Below are positions 43,880-53,400 of a DNA stretch of 64,000 nucleotides, piece after piece; position 1 is the first letter of the stretch, and each line of letters opens with the position of its first letter. Position numbers and translations under genes: made by a program. The stretch is from Bacteroidota bacterium (lineage in GTDB: Bacteria > Bacteroidota > Bacteroidia > Chitinophagales > Chitinophagaceae), in the NCBI GenBank assembly GCA_018971025.1, contig JAGWVE010000001.1:1-64000 (forward strand), given 5' to 3'. Below the pieces are notes generated by a model that did no database searches, was not told where the DNA came from, and saw only the letters and a program-made list of their open reading frames with translations.

Positions 43880-44380
43880 CTAGTTGAGTACGCCTGCAGA
43901 TTTTCTGCATTCGTCAATGATAGCGTCTACTTTTTCTTTGGTTAAATGTTCACGGTAGTGTTTGCCAAGTTGCATCATAGGTGCATAACCACAAGCACCT
44001 AAACACTCTACTGTTTTTAAAGTAAATAGTCCGTCTGGTGTTGTTTCACCTGGCTTTATGCCGAGTGTTTTTTCGATGTACGCGATAATGTCATCACTAC
44101 CACGTAACATGCACGGACCTGTTTGACAAACTTCAAACATGTACTTACCAACTGGCTTGGTATTGTACATGCTATAAAAGGTAGCTACTTCATACACTTC
44201 GATAGGCGTGATGTTTAATAGCTCCGCTACATAATCCATGGTTTCGGCACTTAACCAGCCATCAAAACTGTCTTGCGCTAAATGCAAAACAGGAAGTAAT
44301 GCACTCTTCTGCTTTCCTTCTGGATAACGGGCTACAAGCCTGTTAAACTCTGCTAATTGTGCTTCAGAAAATTTTGCCAT
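43880..44380 (-). CDS. nuoE: NADH-quinone oxidoreductase subunit E
   Basis: VCQTGPCMLRG; ECLGACGYAPMMQ. Confidence 0.96.
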   Translation of the reverse strand: MAKFSEAQLAEFNRLVARYPEGKQKSALLPVLHLAQDSFDGWLSAETMDYVAELLNITPIEVYEVATFYSMYNTKPVGKYMFEVCQTGPCMLRGSDDIIAYIEKTLGIKPGETTPDGLFTLKTVECLGACGYAPMMQLGKHYREHLTKEKVDAIIDECRKSAGVLN

Positions 44381-44392
44381 TGTTACTATATT

Positions 44393-45625
44393 TTATGCGT
44401 CTAACTCGCCCGCAATTAAATTAAGACTACTCATTGTTACGATCGCATCACTTAACATGCCGCCCGTAATTAATTCTGGATATGCTTGATAATAAATAAA
44501 GCAAGGTCTTCTGAAATGAAGACGGAAAGGCGTTCTACCACCATCACTTACCAAATAAAAACCAAGTTCACCATTACCACCTTCAACAGCGTTGTAAATT
44601 TCACCTTTAGGCATATCTACTTCACCCATCACAATTTTAAAATGCCAAATCAAAGATTCCATTTTGGTATAAACGTCTTCTTTTTTTGGAAGATAATATG
44701 CTGGGACATCGGCGTGGAAAATTTCCGCATCAGCACCTTTAAACTCCTGCACTTTTTTGTAAGCCTGCTCAATGATGCTTAAGCTTTGCCACATTTCCTG
44801 GTTACGCACCAAAAAGCGGTCGTAGTTATCACCCGTTTTTCCTACCGGAATGGTAAAATCAAAATCTTGATAACTGCTATACGGCTGGTGAACACGCACG
44901 TCATAATCAACACCTGCTGCTCTTAAATTAGGACCTGTAAAGCCATAATTTAATGCACGCTCTGCACTGATAGCGCCGCCACCAATGGTACGTTCCATAA
45001 ATATGCGGTTACGTGTAAAGAGGTTTTCAAACTCTTTTAAAACTTTTGGATATTCAACTAAGAATTTCTCGAGTTTCGTAAACGCTGTATTTGTGAAATT
45101 CCTTTCAAAGCCGCCAATACGCCCAATATTAGTAGTAAGGCGGGACCCACATACTTCTTCATATATTTCATAGATTAATTCACGGTATTGCATCACATAC
45201 AAAAAGCCTGTGTAAGCTCCTGTATCCACACCCACAATAGAGTTACAAATTAAGTGATCCGATATACGCGCAAGCTCCATAATAATCACGCGCAAATAAT
45301 CAACACGCTTTGGTGTTTGTACACCTAAAAACTTTTCGCAAGTTAAATGCCAACCCATATTGTTAATAGGGCTACTACAATAATTTAAACGATCGGTAAT
45401 TGGCGTAATTTGATTGAGTGGTCTGCGTTCTGCTAATTTCTCAAACGCACGGTGGATATAACCCACAGTTTGTTCGGTAGAAACAATACGCTCACCATCT
45501 AGTTCCATGATATTCTGAAACACACCATGCGTTGCAGGGTGCGTAGGACCTACGTTTAAAGTAGTCGTTTGCTTTTCGATAGAACCTTCGGGCAGTGTTA
45601 TATGTTGTTGTTGATGCGCTAACAT
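44393..45625 (-). CDS. nuoD: NADH-quinone oxidoreductase subunit D
   Basis: LNVGPTHPATHGVFQNIMELDGE; GYIHRAFEKLAE. Confidence 0.97.
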   Translation of the reverse strand: MLAHQQQHITLPEGSIEKQTTTLNVGPTHPATHGVFQNIMELDGERIVSTEQTVGYIHRAFEKLAERRPLNQITPITDRLNYCSSPINNMGWHLTCEKFLGVQTPKRVDYLRVIIMELARISDHLICNSIVGVDTGAYTGFLYVMQYRELIYEIYEEVCGSRLTTNIGRIGGFERNFTNTAFTKLEKFLVEYPKVLKEFENLFTRNRIFMERTIGGGAISAERALNYGFTGPNLRAAGVDYDVRVHQPYSSYQDFDFTIPVGKTGDNYDRFLVRNQEMWQSLSIIEQAYKKVQEFKGADAEIFHADVPAYYLPKKEDVYTKMESLIWHFKIVMGEVDMPKGEIYNAVEGGNGELGFYLVSDGGRTPFRLHFRRPCFIYYQAYPELITGGMLSDAIVTMSSLNLIAGELDA

Positions 45626-45646
45626 GTCGTTTAATTATTTTGGTTA

Positions 45647-46153
45647 TTATCCTCTTCCAAACATTTCGTCGTCTTTGTCAATTCTTGTTTGATCTTCTAA
45701 AGGATATTCTTTTCTGAGCGGGAAATAATCCATCTCATCCACGTTTAAAATTCTTTTTAGATTGGGATGACCTACAAAATTAACACCGTAGAAATCGTAG
45801 GTTTCACGCTCCATCCAATTGGCGCTAGAAAATAAATTGCTAGCAGTAAAAACATCTGGCGCTGCAACTGGAACAAATATTTTTAAACGTAAACGAATAT
45901 TTTGTGCGAGGTTATGCAAATGATACACCACAGAAATTTCACGTCCTGCATCATCCGGAAAATTTACACCGCACAAGTCCGTTAAAAATTGAAATTGTAA
46001 ACTTGGCTCGTCAAATAAAAACTGTAATACTTTTAAATTGTTTGCAGCAGTTGCTTCGAAACTTAAAACGTTATACGATTCTTCAAAATTAGAAACGATG
46101 TCTCCAAATTTTTCTTGCAGTTTTTCTTGAATGTATTGGTTGGTTAGTGCCAT
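45647..46153 (-). CDS. nuoC: NADH-quinone oxidoreductase subunit C
   Basis: WMERETYDFYGVNFVGHPNLKRIL; FPLRKEYPLEDQTR. Confidence 0.95.
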   Translation of the reverse strand: MALTNQYIQEKLQEKFGDIVSNFEESYNVLSFEATAANNLKVLQFLFDEPSLQFQFLTDLCGVNFPDDAGREISVVYHLHNLAQNIRLRLKIFVPVAAPDVFTASNLFSSANWMERETYDFYGVNFVGHPNLKRILNVDEMDYFPLRKEYPLEDQTRIDKDDEMFGRG

Positions 46154-46159
46154 ACTTTG

Positions 46160-46750
46160 TTATTGAATACCGTAAGAGTTTAATAATGTTTTGTACTGCT
46201 CAGAATTTCTACGACGAATACTTTCTTGACCCACTAAATCCTGAATTTTCATGAAGCCATCTAAAATTGCTTCTGGTCTTGGAGGACAGCCTGGTACATA
46301 AACGTCTACAGGAATAACTTGGTCAATACCTTGCAACACACTATAGGTATCAAATATGCCGCCGCTAGACGCACATGCGCCAATAGCAATAACCCAACGA
46401 GGCTCGGCCATTTGAAGGTATACCTGACGAAGAACGGGCGCCATTTTTTTCGCAATCGTTCCCATCACCATGAGTAAATCACACTGGCGTGGCGAAAAAC
46501 CAACACGCTCAGAGCCAAAACGAGCAAGGTCGTAATGCGAGCCCATGGTAGCCATAAATTCAATACCACAACATGATGTGGCAAAAGGCAAAGGCCATAT
46601 AGAATTTTTACGCGCAAGACCCACAACGCTACTAAGCTGTGTGGTAAAAAAACCTTCACCTGTAAAACCCGGAGGCGCTTCTACTGCACCCACTGCATCT
46701 GCGGTGGAAGCTAAAATAGGTGAGGTATTAAATCGTACTGGACGTGACAT
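46160..46750 (-). CDS. nuoB: NADH-quinone oxidoreductase subunit B
   Basis: PFATSCCGIEFMA; VYVPGCPPRPEAILDG; start trimmed to MSRPVRFNT. Confidence 0.96.
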   Translation of the reverse strand: MSRPVRFNTSPILASTADAVGAVEAPPGFTGEGFFTTQLSSVVGLARKNSIWPLPFATSCCGIEFMATMGSHYDLARFGSERVGFSPRQCDLLMVMGTIAKKMAPVLRQVYLQMAEPRWVIAIGACASSGGIFDTYSVLQGIDQVIPVDVYVPGCPPRPEAILDGFMKIQDLVGQESIRRRNSEQYKTLLNSYGIQ

Positions 46751-46766
46751 ATCTTTTATATTAAAA

Positions 46767-47168
46767 TTAATCTTCCCAAGTAAGTGCACCCTTTTTGATA
46801 ATGTAAATAAACCCTACTAAGAAAAAGCCTACAAACATAAGCACAGCGCTATATCCAGCCCATCCTAGTTCTCTAAAATTTACCGCGTATGGATAAAAGA
46901 AAATAACTTCTACATCAAACAAAACAAACAAAATAGCTACTAAAAAATACTTGATAGCCATAGGCTGTCTTGCATCTCCGTGGGTTTCAATACCACTGGC
47001 AAAGTTTTCTAATTTGTCTGAAGTTTTACGCTTAGGTCCAACCCATTGAGAAAGGCCAATCATGGTGGCCACAAAGCCAGCCGCAAAGATTAATTGTATG
47101 CCAATTGGGAGGTAGTTAGAAGCTAGATTGGTTGCAGATGCATCCATCAAAAGTGTACTCCAAGTCAT
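46767..47168 (-). CDS. nuoA: NADH-quinone oxidoreductase subunit A
   Basis: KLENFASGIETHGDARQPMAIKYFLVAILFVLFDVEVIFFYPYA. Confidence 0.96.
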   Translation of the reverse strand: MTWSTLLMDASATNLASNYLPIGIQLIFAAGFVATMIGLSQWVGPKRKTSDKLENFASGIETHGDARQPMAIKYFLVAILFVLFDVEVIFFYPYAVNFRELGWAGYSAVLMFVGFFLVGFIYIIKKGALTWED

Positions 47169-47187
47169 ATACTTGTTTTAGTCGCCG

Positions 47188-47195
47188 CAAAAATA
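47188..47195 (-). promoter_or_regulatory. -7 element TATTTTTG upstream of nuo operon
   Basis: Minus-strand TAnnTTTG about 19 nt before nuoA ATG. Confidence 0.5.
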
Positions 47196-47216
47196 CACCG
47201 CTAAAGGGACATAAAC

Positions 47217-47247
47217 GAAAAACTCCCCAATTTGGGGAGTCTTTTTT
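47217..47247. terminator. Terminator hairpin downstream of the TPR gene
   Basis: ACTCCCCA-ATT-TGGGGAGT flanked by A-tract and T-tract (bidirectional). Confidence 0.85.
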
Positions 47248-47272
47248 ACTAATATTTTACAAAAAACGCTGA

Positions 47273-49072
47273 TTAGCCATTTTTAGCTGGCGTAGCAGCT
47301 GTTTTGCCCTGTGGTTTAGAGTAATATTCAATGTTTTTAAGGATTGCAGCACGCTGTTCTGACGCAAACTTATTGTTTTCATCTGCAGCATCTGGATACA
47401 ACGCAATCATTTGGTCTGTAATGTTTAACGCTTTTTGGCAAGTAGCTAAAAATTGGTCAACAACAGCCGTGCGGGTACCATCTGATTTTACTTTAAAATC
47501 TGGGCTCTTTTTAAGGTTGTTGAAGGCACCAACATAGTACACCAGTTTAAAATACGCATTTACAAAAATCTCTTTTTTAAACTTGTCGGCACCTGCTTTG
47601 GTATAAGCAGCATCCAACTCGTCTAATAAGGTTACAATTTTTGCTGTATCAGTGGTGCTTTTTAATGCAGCACGCTTAAAAAAGCTATACGGTTGCGGCT
47701 TATCTGGGTAAGCAGCCATATAGGCTTTTGCATATTCCATTGTTTCAGCAAATGCACCAGCGCTAAATGCAGTATTGGATAATTTATAATGATCCGCTTC
47801 TGTTAAAGCACCTTTCATTTCTAATTGACGCTTCATCCATTTTAACTGCTCACCATATGCTTTTGCACGACCAAAAATATCGGCAGCCGTATTCATGTAC
47901 GCAATTTTATTTTGCTTTACTGTATCGAGTGAAATTGCTTTTTCGATATATGCAGAAGCTTGCGCTTCGCTACCTGGAAACTTGGTTAACACTTTTACCC
48001 CTAATTCATAGTCGGCAGGCTGAATGTCAATGGCAGCAGCCTTATCAAGGAATCCTTGGATATAATTTTTTGCTTGAACTGAGTCCCCTAAACGGTCGTA
48101 GTTGTATGCATATACAACAGCAATACGTGGCACTTGTGCAATACCAAGTCCTGCTTCTAATTCTTTTAATTTTGCTAAAGACTCCGAATATTTACCCGCT
48201 CTAAATAAATAATCAGCAAACAAAATTTCGTTGCGCGGATCTTTATCTGCAGTATTTACAAATTTGTCTAAATATTCTTTTGCCTTGTTTACGTCTTTGT
48301 CAGAATAGTAACGGTAGAGTGCATAATATACTGGTGGAAAACTAGCATCTGCAGCAATCGCTTTGTTAAAAAACTCTTCAAACAATTCTTTGTTGTTTTG
48401 TGATTGGTAAATCTTACCAATTCTATAAAAAGCGCGTGCATTTTTAGGGTCACGAGAAGCCGCTTCCGTAAATGCTTTAACTGCTTCACCACCATTTTCG
48501 CCACCCATTCTTAAGTAGTTGATTCCAATGTTTACAAAAACATCGGCAGGCGCTAACTCTTGATCAGCAGCAAGCTTTAGCTTTTCGATAGCATACACGT
48601 GATCGCCTTGGTTAGCACCTACGCTAGCATTGGCGCGACCAATCGCATTTAAAACCGCACTATTTACACGACCCTTAAACTTTCCTTTGGTTTCTGTAGC
48701 TGTAGTAATAGCCTGCTCAAATTTTTGCTTGATGCTATTGATATCGCCACCTTGTAAAAGCTCGATATGCGCAAGACCAACCACTAATAATGGGTCGTTT
48801 GGAATGTCTTGGATTCCTTTTTGGTACACGGCTTTTGCATTGTTTACATCTTCTGGCTTTGGTGCTTCACCAACTTCAGAAACGATTAATGATTGACCAT
48901 ACCAATACACAATTTGTGGATCTTTTGGATTGGCATCATACGCTGCTTTTAAAGACGTGCGTGCACTCTTATATTTTTCATAATCGAGATGTCTAATTCC
49001 TTCCGAAACTTGAGCCATCAAACACTGAACAGCTAAAAATGCTGTTACCATCAAAGAAACAATCTTCTTCAT
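47273..49072 (-). CDS. Tetratricopeptide repeat protein (periplasmic/secreted)
   Basis: Signal peptide; repeated TPR-like units (NARAFYRIGKIYQSQNNKELFEEFFNKAIAADASFPPVYYAL). Confidence 0.85.
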   Translation of the reverse strand: MKKIVSLMVTAFLAVQCLMAQVSEGIRHLDYEKYKSARTSLKAAYDANPKDPQIVYWYGQSLIVSEVGEAPKPEDVNNAKAVYQKGIQDIPNDPLLVVGLAHIELLQGGDINSIKQKFEQAITTATETKGKFKGRVNSAVLNAIGRANASVGANQGDHVYAIEKLKLAADQELAPADVFVNIGINYLRMGGENGGEAVKAFTEAASRDPKNARAFYRIGKIYQSQNNKELFEEFFNKAIAADASFPPVYYALYRYYSDKDVNKAKEYLDKFVNTADKDPRNEILFADYLFRAGKYSESLAKLKELEAGLGIAQVPRIAVVYAYNYDRLGDSVQAKNYIQGFLDKAAAIDIQPADYELGVKVLTKFPGSEAQASAYIEKAISLDTVKQNKIAYMNTAADIFGRAKAYGEQLKWMKRQLEMKGALTEADHYKLSNTAFSAGAFAETMEYAKAYMAAYPDKPQPYSFFKRAALKSTTDTAKIVTLLDELDAAYTKAGADKFKKEIFVNAYFKLVYYVGAFNNLKKSPDFKVKSDGTRTAVVDQFLATCQKALNITDQMIALYPDAADENNKFASEQRAAILKNIEYYSKPQGKTAATPAKNG

Positions 49073-49094
49073 TTGTCGGTTTTTATAGTTGTTT

Positions 49095-50015
49095 TTAATC
49101 TGCGTTTTTTATTGTTCCTGTGCGCCTGCTAAATCCCATTTTTGCCGGGACCAAACTTGCGCGCCTAAAAATCAATTGTCCTCTTTCGAGACTCATAAAA
49201 TTCATAAATCCAGTACCCAAGCCCGTTGCATTTTCTTTTAAGATATAATACACCGGACGTGATAGTGCGTACTGACCTCTTGAAATCGTTGCTTGCGAAG
49301 GTCTAGCATACAAACCTTTTTCTTCGCACTTAGTACATTCTACAAGGCCTAAATTTACTTTTTTCAAGTATTCAAGTTGTGTTGCATTGTAAGCATCACC
49401 AATCCAGCTAAGCCCTACAAAGCCAATAGCGTCAGCTCTTTCAGCAACTTTGGCTAAAACATCTTCGCTATTTTTTGCTGCTACCACATTAGATCCAAAT
49501 GGAGCTCCATGTAAAATTGTATCGCGTAAATATCGAACGGTACTGGTAGCAGAATTCCCATCCATCACTACCGTCGTTGAAGTTTGACCACTTAAAATTT
49601 TACGCAGCTTCTCAACGTTGAATACACTGTCTTTTCCCGCCCTGTTATAAATAATAGCGACTGCATCATATGCAAGTTCACCGTACTGAACGGGGTATGA
49701 CAATTGATTTTCAAAGAACGTATCCTCCTGTTTATTGAGCCCTCTAGCTACAATCACCATTCGGGTGCTATCTTGTTGTAAGTCTCTAAAACAATCCGCT
49801 TCCGATTTGTAAGAGACTTCAATTTTTGTATTCGGAAAAGACGAATGGTGCACTTTAATTTGCTGCTCCATCACCGGCTTAAAACTCTCATCTACGCTGA
49901 TATGAATGGTACCCGCAGTAGGAGAATCTTCCGAAGTTATTTTGCTTTCATTTTTGCATGCAGTTGTAAAAAAAACAACCGACACAAATAACAATCTACC
50001 CCACTTCTTTTTCAT
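49095..50015 (-). CDS. PstS-like substrate-binding lipoprotein
   Basis: Lipobox FFTTACKNE; TIHISVDESFKPVMEQQIK; start taken at MKKKWGRLL. Confidence 0.8.
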   Translation of the reverse strand: MKKKWGRLLFVSVVFFTTACKNESKITSEDSPTAGTIHISVDESFKPVMEQQIKVHHSSFPNTKIEVSYKSEADCFRDLQQDSTRMVIVARGLNKQEDTFFENQLSYPVQYGELAYDAVAIIYNRAGKDSVFNVEKLRKILSGQTSTTVVMDGNSATSTVRYLRDTILHGAPFGSNVVAAKNSEDVLAKVAERADAIGFVGLSWIGDAYNATQLEYLKKVNLGLVECTKCEEKGLYARPSQATISRGQYALSRPVYYILKENATGLGTGFMNFMSLERGQLIFRRASLVPAKMGFSRRTGTIKNAD

Positions 50016-50031
50016 ACACACCATTTAAAAT

Positions 50032-50265
50032 CTAATAGTTTGGATAGATGCCTCTATACAATCTAAACCCACCATACAACAAACAAATGCCACCAAATAG
50101 ATATCTAAATAATGGATCTACATCTATGAGTTGCACAATGCCAAGCTTTGTTGCAAAAAGCATCACCACCGCCATGCCTAAAATTAAGAATGACATCGAA
50201 AAATCGTAGATTCTTCGCATCAAAATATAACTTTTCTCTTGTCTAGACCTAAAATCGTTATCCAT
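50032..50265 (-). CDS. Small membrane protein, hypothetical
   Basis: 77 aa with two hydrophobic segments; adjacent to the PstS-like gene. Confidence 0.65.
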   Translation of the reverse strand: MDNDFRSRQEKSYILMRRIYDFSMSFLILGMAVVMLFATKLGIVQLIDVDPLFRYLFGGICLLYGGFRLYRGIYPNY

Positions 50266-50425
50266 TTAACAATACGTTTTTAATGGGGTAGGCAATTTAC
50301 TTAATTATTTAAATGAGCCCCCCTATTTTCCCCTCAATTTCCAATATATTGGCTGATTTATAATAAGATACGTTGACCTATAAATTCCACAAAGCAGTAA
50401 ATGGACCCATTTTGCAAGACTTTGG

Positions 50426-50433
50426 TATCTTTG
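50426..50433 (+). promoter_or_regulatory. -7 element TATCTTTG upstream of hisS
   Basis: TAnnTTTG 22 nt before ATG 50456. Confidence 0.5.
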
Positions 50434-50455
50434 AGGACCTAACCAACCCATTTTT

Positions 50456-51820
50456 ATGAGCAAACCATCGCTACCACAAGGAACCAGAGATTTTAGTGCT
50501 GCCGTTGTTCATAAGCGTAATTATATCCTCCAAACCATCCAAAAAGTGTTCGAACTCTATGGTTTTCAGCCACTTGAAACACCAGCGATGGAAAATTTGG
50601 AGACCTTAATGGGAAAATATGGCGAAGAAGGAGATAAATTAATCTTCAAAATTTTAAACAATGGGTTAGACAACCCGGCTAAACACGAAGCGGCTACAGT
50701 TGCTTTTGATAAAGTATTGGCCGGAAAAAGTACCAAAGACCTTACCGAAAGAGCCCTTCGCTACGATTTAACCATACCATTTGCCCGCTACGTGGCCATG
50801 AACCACGCACAGTTAACCATGCCATTTAAGCGTTACCAAATGCAACCGGTTTGGAGAGCCGATCGTCCTCAAAAAGGAAGATACCGTGAGTTTTACCAGT
50901 GCGACGCCGATGTGGTGGGTAGCAGCAGTTTATTAAATGAATTAGAGCTCACACATATTTATGCATCGGTATTTGAAAAATTAAAATTGCCGGTAGAAAT
51001 AAGAATCAATAGCAGAAAAATTTTAGTGGCATTAGCAACTTTATGTGGCGGTGCAGATAAAATGATTGACATCACTGTTGCGATTGATAAATTGGATAAA
51101 ATTGGAATCGAAAAAGTTAAAGAAGAATTAAGTGGTCGCGGACTTGATGCAAATCAAATTGCCACCATCGAAAAATACTTGCAAATAAGTGGCTCAAATA
51201 CCGAAAAAGTTAACCAGTTAACGGCGCTTATTGGCGGCATAACTGAAGGACAAGAAGGGTTACAAGAAATCAATACACTGCTCCAACATTTTACTGCTTT
51301 TCCGGAAGTAAATTTAGTAGCCGATTTTACACTAGCGCGTGGCCTCAATTATTACACGGGTATTATTTTTGAAGTAAAAGCGGTTGGTGTGAGCATGGGC
51401 AGTATTGGTGGAGGTGGTCGCTACAACGATTTGACAGGACTCTTTGGTGTCAAGGATATCCCGGGTGTTGGTATTAGTTTTGGGGTGGACCGTATTTACG
51501 ATGTACTAGAAGAACTACATGCATTTCCGGACACCATTCAAAGCAGTACCAAAGTATTGTTTTTTAATGCAGGTGCTACTGAATGTGCCAGTGCTTTTTT
51601 ATTATTACAAGAACTTAGAAATAGAGGCATTGCTGCCGAAATTTTTCATGAAAATGCAAAATTTGACAAACAGTTTAAATACGCCGAAAAAAAGAATATT
51701 GCCTACGTTGTTATCATTGGAGAAAACGAACTAGCCTCAGGTACTTGTGTAGTTAAAAACTTAACAACAGGCAACCAAGAGACCATCAGCAGAGAAGCCC
51801 TACTAACGTATTTGTTTTAA
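50456..51820 (+). CDS. hisS: Histidyl-tRNA synthetase
   Basis: LPQGTRDFSA; RYDLTIPFARYVA; GLNYYTGIIFEV; class II motifs. Confidence 0.97.
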   Translation: MSKPSLPQGTRDFSAAVVHKRNYILQTIQKVFELYGFQPLETPAMENLETLMGKYGEEGDKLIFKILNNGLDNPAKHEAATVAFDKVLAGKSTKDLTERALRYDLTIPFARYVAMNHAQLTMPFKRYQMQPVWRADRPQKGRYREFYQCDADVVGSSSLLNELELTHIYASVFEKLKLPVEIRINSRKILVALATLCGGADKMIDITVAIDKLDKIGIEKVKEELSGRGLDANQIATIEKYLQISGSNTEKVNQLTALIGGITEGQEGLQEINTLLQHFTAFPEVNLVADFTLARGLNYYTGIIFEVKAVGVSMGSIGGGGRYNDLTGLFGVKDIPGVGISFGVDRIYDVLEELHAFPDTIQSSTKVLFFNAGATECASAFLLLQELRNRGIAAEIFHENAKFDKQFKYAEKKNIAYVVIIGENELASGTCVVKNLTTGNQETISREALLTYLF

Positions 51821-51838
51821 GAAAGTATTTGATAAAAA

Positions 51839-52207
51839 TTAGCGCGTAAAGTAAACCATCTTTTCATCTACAAAAGATGCAGCTTCAACCTTAACGGCTT
51901 CCAACACCATGCCATTTGCATTGATGGTTAAACCAACAATTTTTTTATCATTGTTTCTTTTGTAAATAAGTGCTGCCTGAAAATCAGTTATTAAATACTG
52001 GTCTTCGCCTGTTTTTTGAAGCACAGAAGAGCCCATTGCCGATCCAATAATTAAAGCGCCATTGTCTACAGTTATAACAACTTCCTGAACTGGACTTCCT
52101 TCTGCAAATTTAAATTTACCCGTAAACTGTGTTAGGGTGCTGTCTTGCGCCTGAATGCTTATAAAAACGCCAAGTAATAAAGTGCTTAATAAAAGGATCT
52201 TTTTCAT
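51839..52207 (-). CDS. Small secreted hypothetical protein
   Basis: Signal peptide MKKILLLSTLLLGVFISIQAQ; 122 aa. Confidence 0.7.
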   Translation of the reverse strand: MKKILLLSTLLLGVFISIQAQDSTLTQFTGKFKFAEGSPVQEVVITVDNGALIIGSAMGSSVLQKTGEDQYLITDFQAALIYKRNNDKKIVGLTINANGMVLEAVKVEAASFVDEKMVYFTR

Positions 52208-52302
52208 AGGATTTCTTTAAATATGATTTCAAATATAACCACAAGGCCCACAAATTGTTGCATCTGGGTCTGTTATTTTTAAGTTATTAGGGCCTTAAAA
52301 GG

Positions 52303-52310
52303 TATCTTTG
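52303..52310 (+). promoter_or_regulatory. -7 element TATCTTTG immediately upstream of rlmN
   Basis: TAnnTTTG ending 5 nt before ATG 52316. Confidence 0.55.
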
Positions 52311-52315
52311 CAGTT

Positions 52316-53362
52316 ATGAACACGGATTTACCAAATATTAGGCATTTGAGCCTAGGCGAACTAACGGAGTACTTTGAGGGACTGGGCGAGAAAAAATTTA
52401 GAATTCAACAAGTACACGAGTGGCTTTGGCAAAAGCATGCGCATTCTTTTGATGACATGACCAACCTGAGCAAGGAGCTGCGCGCCAAATTAAACGAAAC
52501 ATTTATTTTACCGGCTTTAACCATAGATAAAACACAAGTAAGTGAAGATGGCACTGTAAAATCTAGGTTTAAAACTTTTGACAAGCATTTTATTGAAGGC
52601 GTTCTAATTCCTACCGAAGAAAGAAAAACAGCCTGTGTATCTTCTCAAATTGGTTGCAGTTTAAGTTGCAAGTTTTGTGCTACCGGCACCATGGACCGCA
52701 AAAGAAATTTAACCTACGATGAAATTTATGATCAAGTCGTATTACTCAATAAAGAAAGTGAAAGAATTTTTGAGAAAAAATTAAGCAATATTGTTTTTAT
52801 GGGTATGGGCGAACCATTACTCAATTATGACAACGTGCTTAAAGCAGTAGAACGCATTTCTGCAGAGGATGGCCTCTTTATGAGCCCACGCAGAATTACG
52901 GTTTCAACTGCAGGCGTTTCTAAACAAATTAGAAAACTTGGCGATGATAAAGTGCGTTTTAAATTAGCCTTATCATTACATGCTGCCAACGACAAAAAAA
53001 GAAACGAAATCATGCCCATCAATGAAACCAATAATATCAAGGTTTTGGTGGATGCCATGAATTATTTTTATAAGCAAACTGGAAACGAGATCACGTTCGA
53101 ATATATTTTATTTAAGAATTTTAATGATTCTCAAAAAGATGCAGAAGAACTGGTAAAATTATTCCGTCAAGTGCCCGCAGACCTTGTAAACATTATCGAA
53201 TACAACCCTATCGATACGTTTAACATGACCAAGCCGGACGAACAAGGCATAGAAGATTTCATGAACTACCTAGAAGCCAATCGTGTAAACGCCCGCCTCA
53301 GAAGAAGCAGGGGTAAAGACATTGATGCCGCTTGTGGTCAGTTAGCCAATAAGGGTAAATAA
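52316..53362 (+). CDS. rlmN: 23S rRNA (adenine(2503)-C(2))-methyltransferase
   Basis: Radical SAM CKFCATGTM; SSQIGCSLSC; FMGMGEPLLNYD. Confidence 0.97.
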   Translation: MNTDLPNIRHLSLGELTEYFEGLGEKKFRIQQVHEWLWQKHAHSFDDMTNLSKELRAKLNETFILPALTIDKTQVSEDGTVKSRFKTFDKHFIEGVLIPTEERKTACVSSQIGCSLSCKFCATGTMDRKRNLTYDEIYDQVVLLNKESERIFEKKLSNIVFMGMGEPLLNYDNVLKAVERISAEDGLFMSPRRITVSTAGVSKQIRKLGDDKVRFKLALSLHAANDKKRNEIMPINETNNIKVLVDAMNYFYKQTGNEITFEYILFKNFNDSQKDAEELVKLFRQVPADLVNIIEYNPIDTFNMTKPDEQGIEDFMNYLEANRVNARLRRSRGKDIDAACGQLANKGK

Positions 53363-53400
53363 TTACCAAACATCCTGTTGAAAAACAGCAAAACAATTGT

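Noticed and set aside
44985-45173. Many 60-130 aa ORFs antisense to nuo genes, gyrB, mfd and others
   Set aside because: They are antisense shadows of strongly conserved coding sequence with no recognisable protein features or independent start signals.
47273-49072. TPR protein as possible internal tandem-repeat expansion
   Set aside because: Repeats are ordinary degenerate TPR units without long identical DNA repeats.
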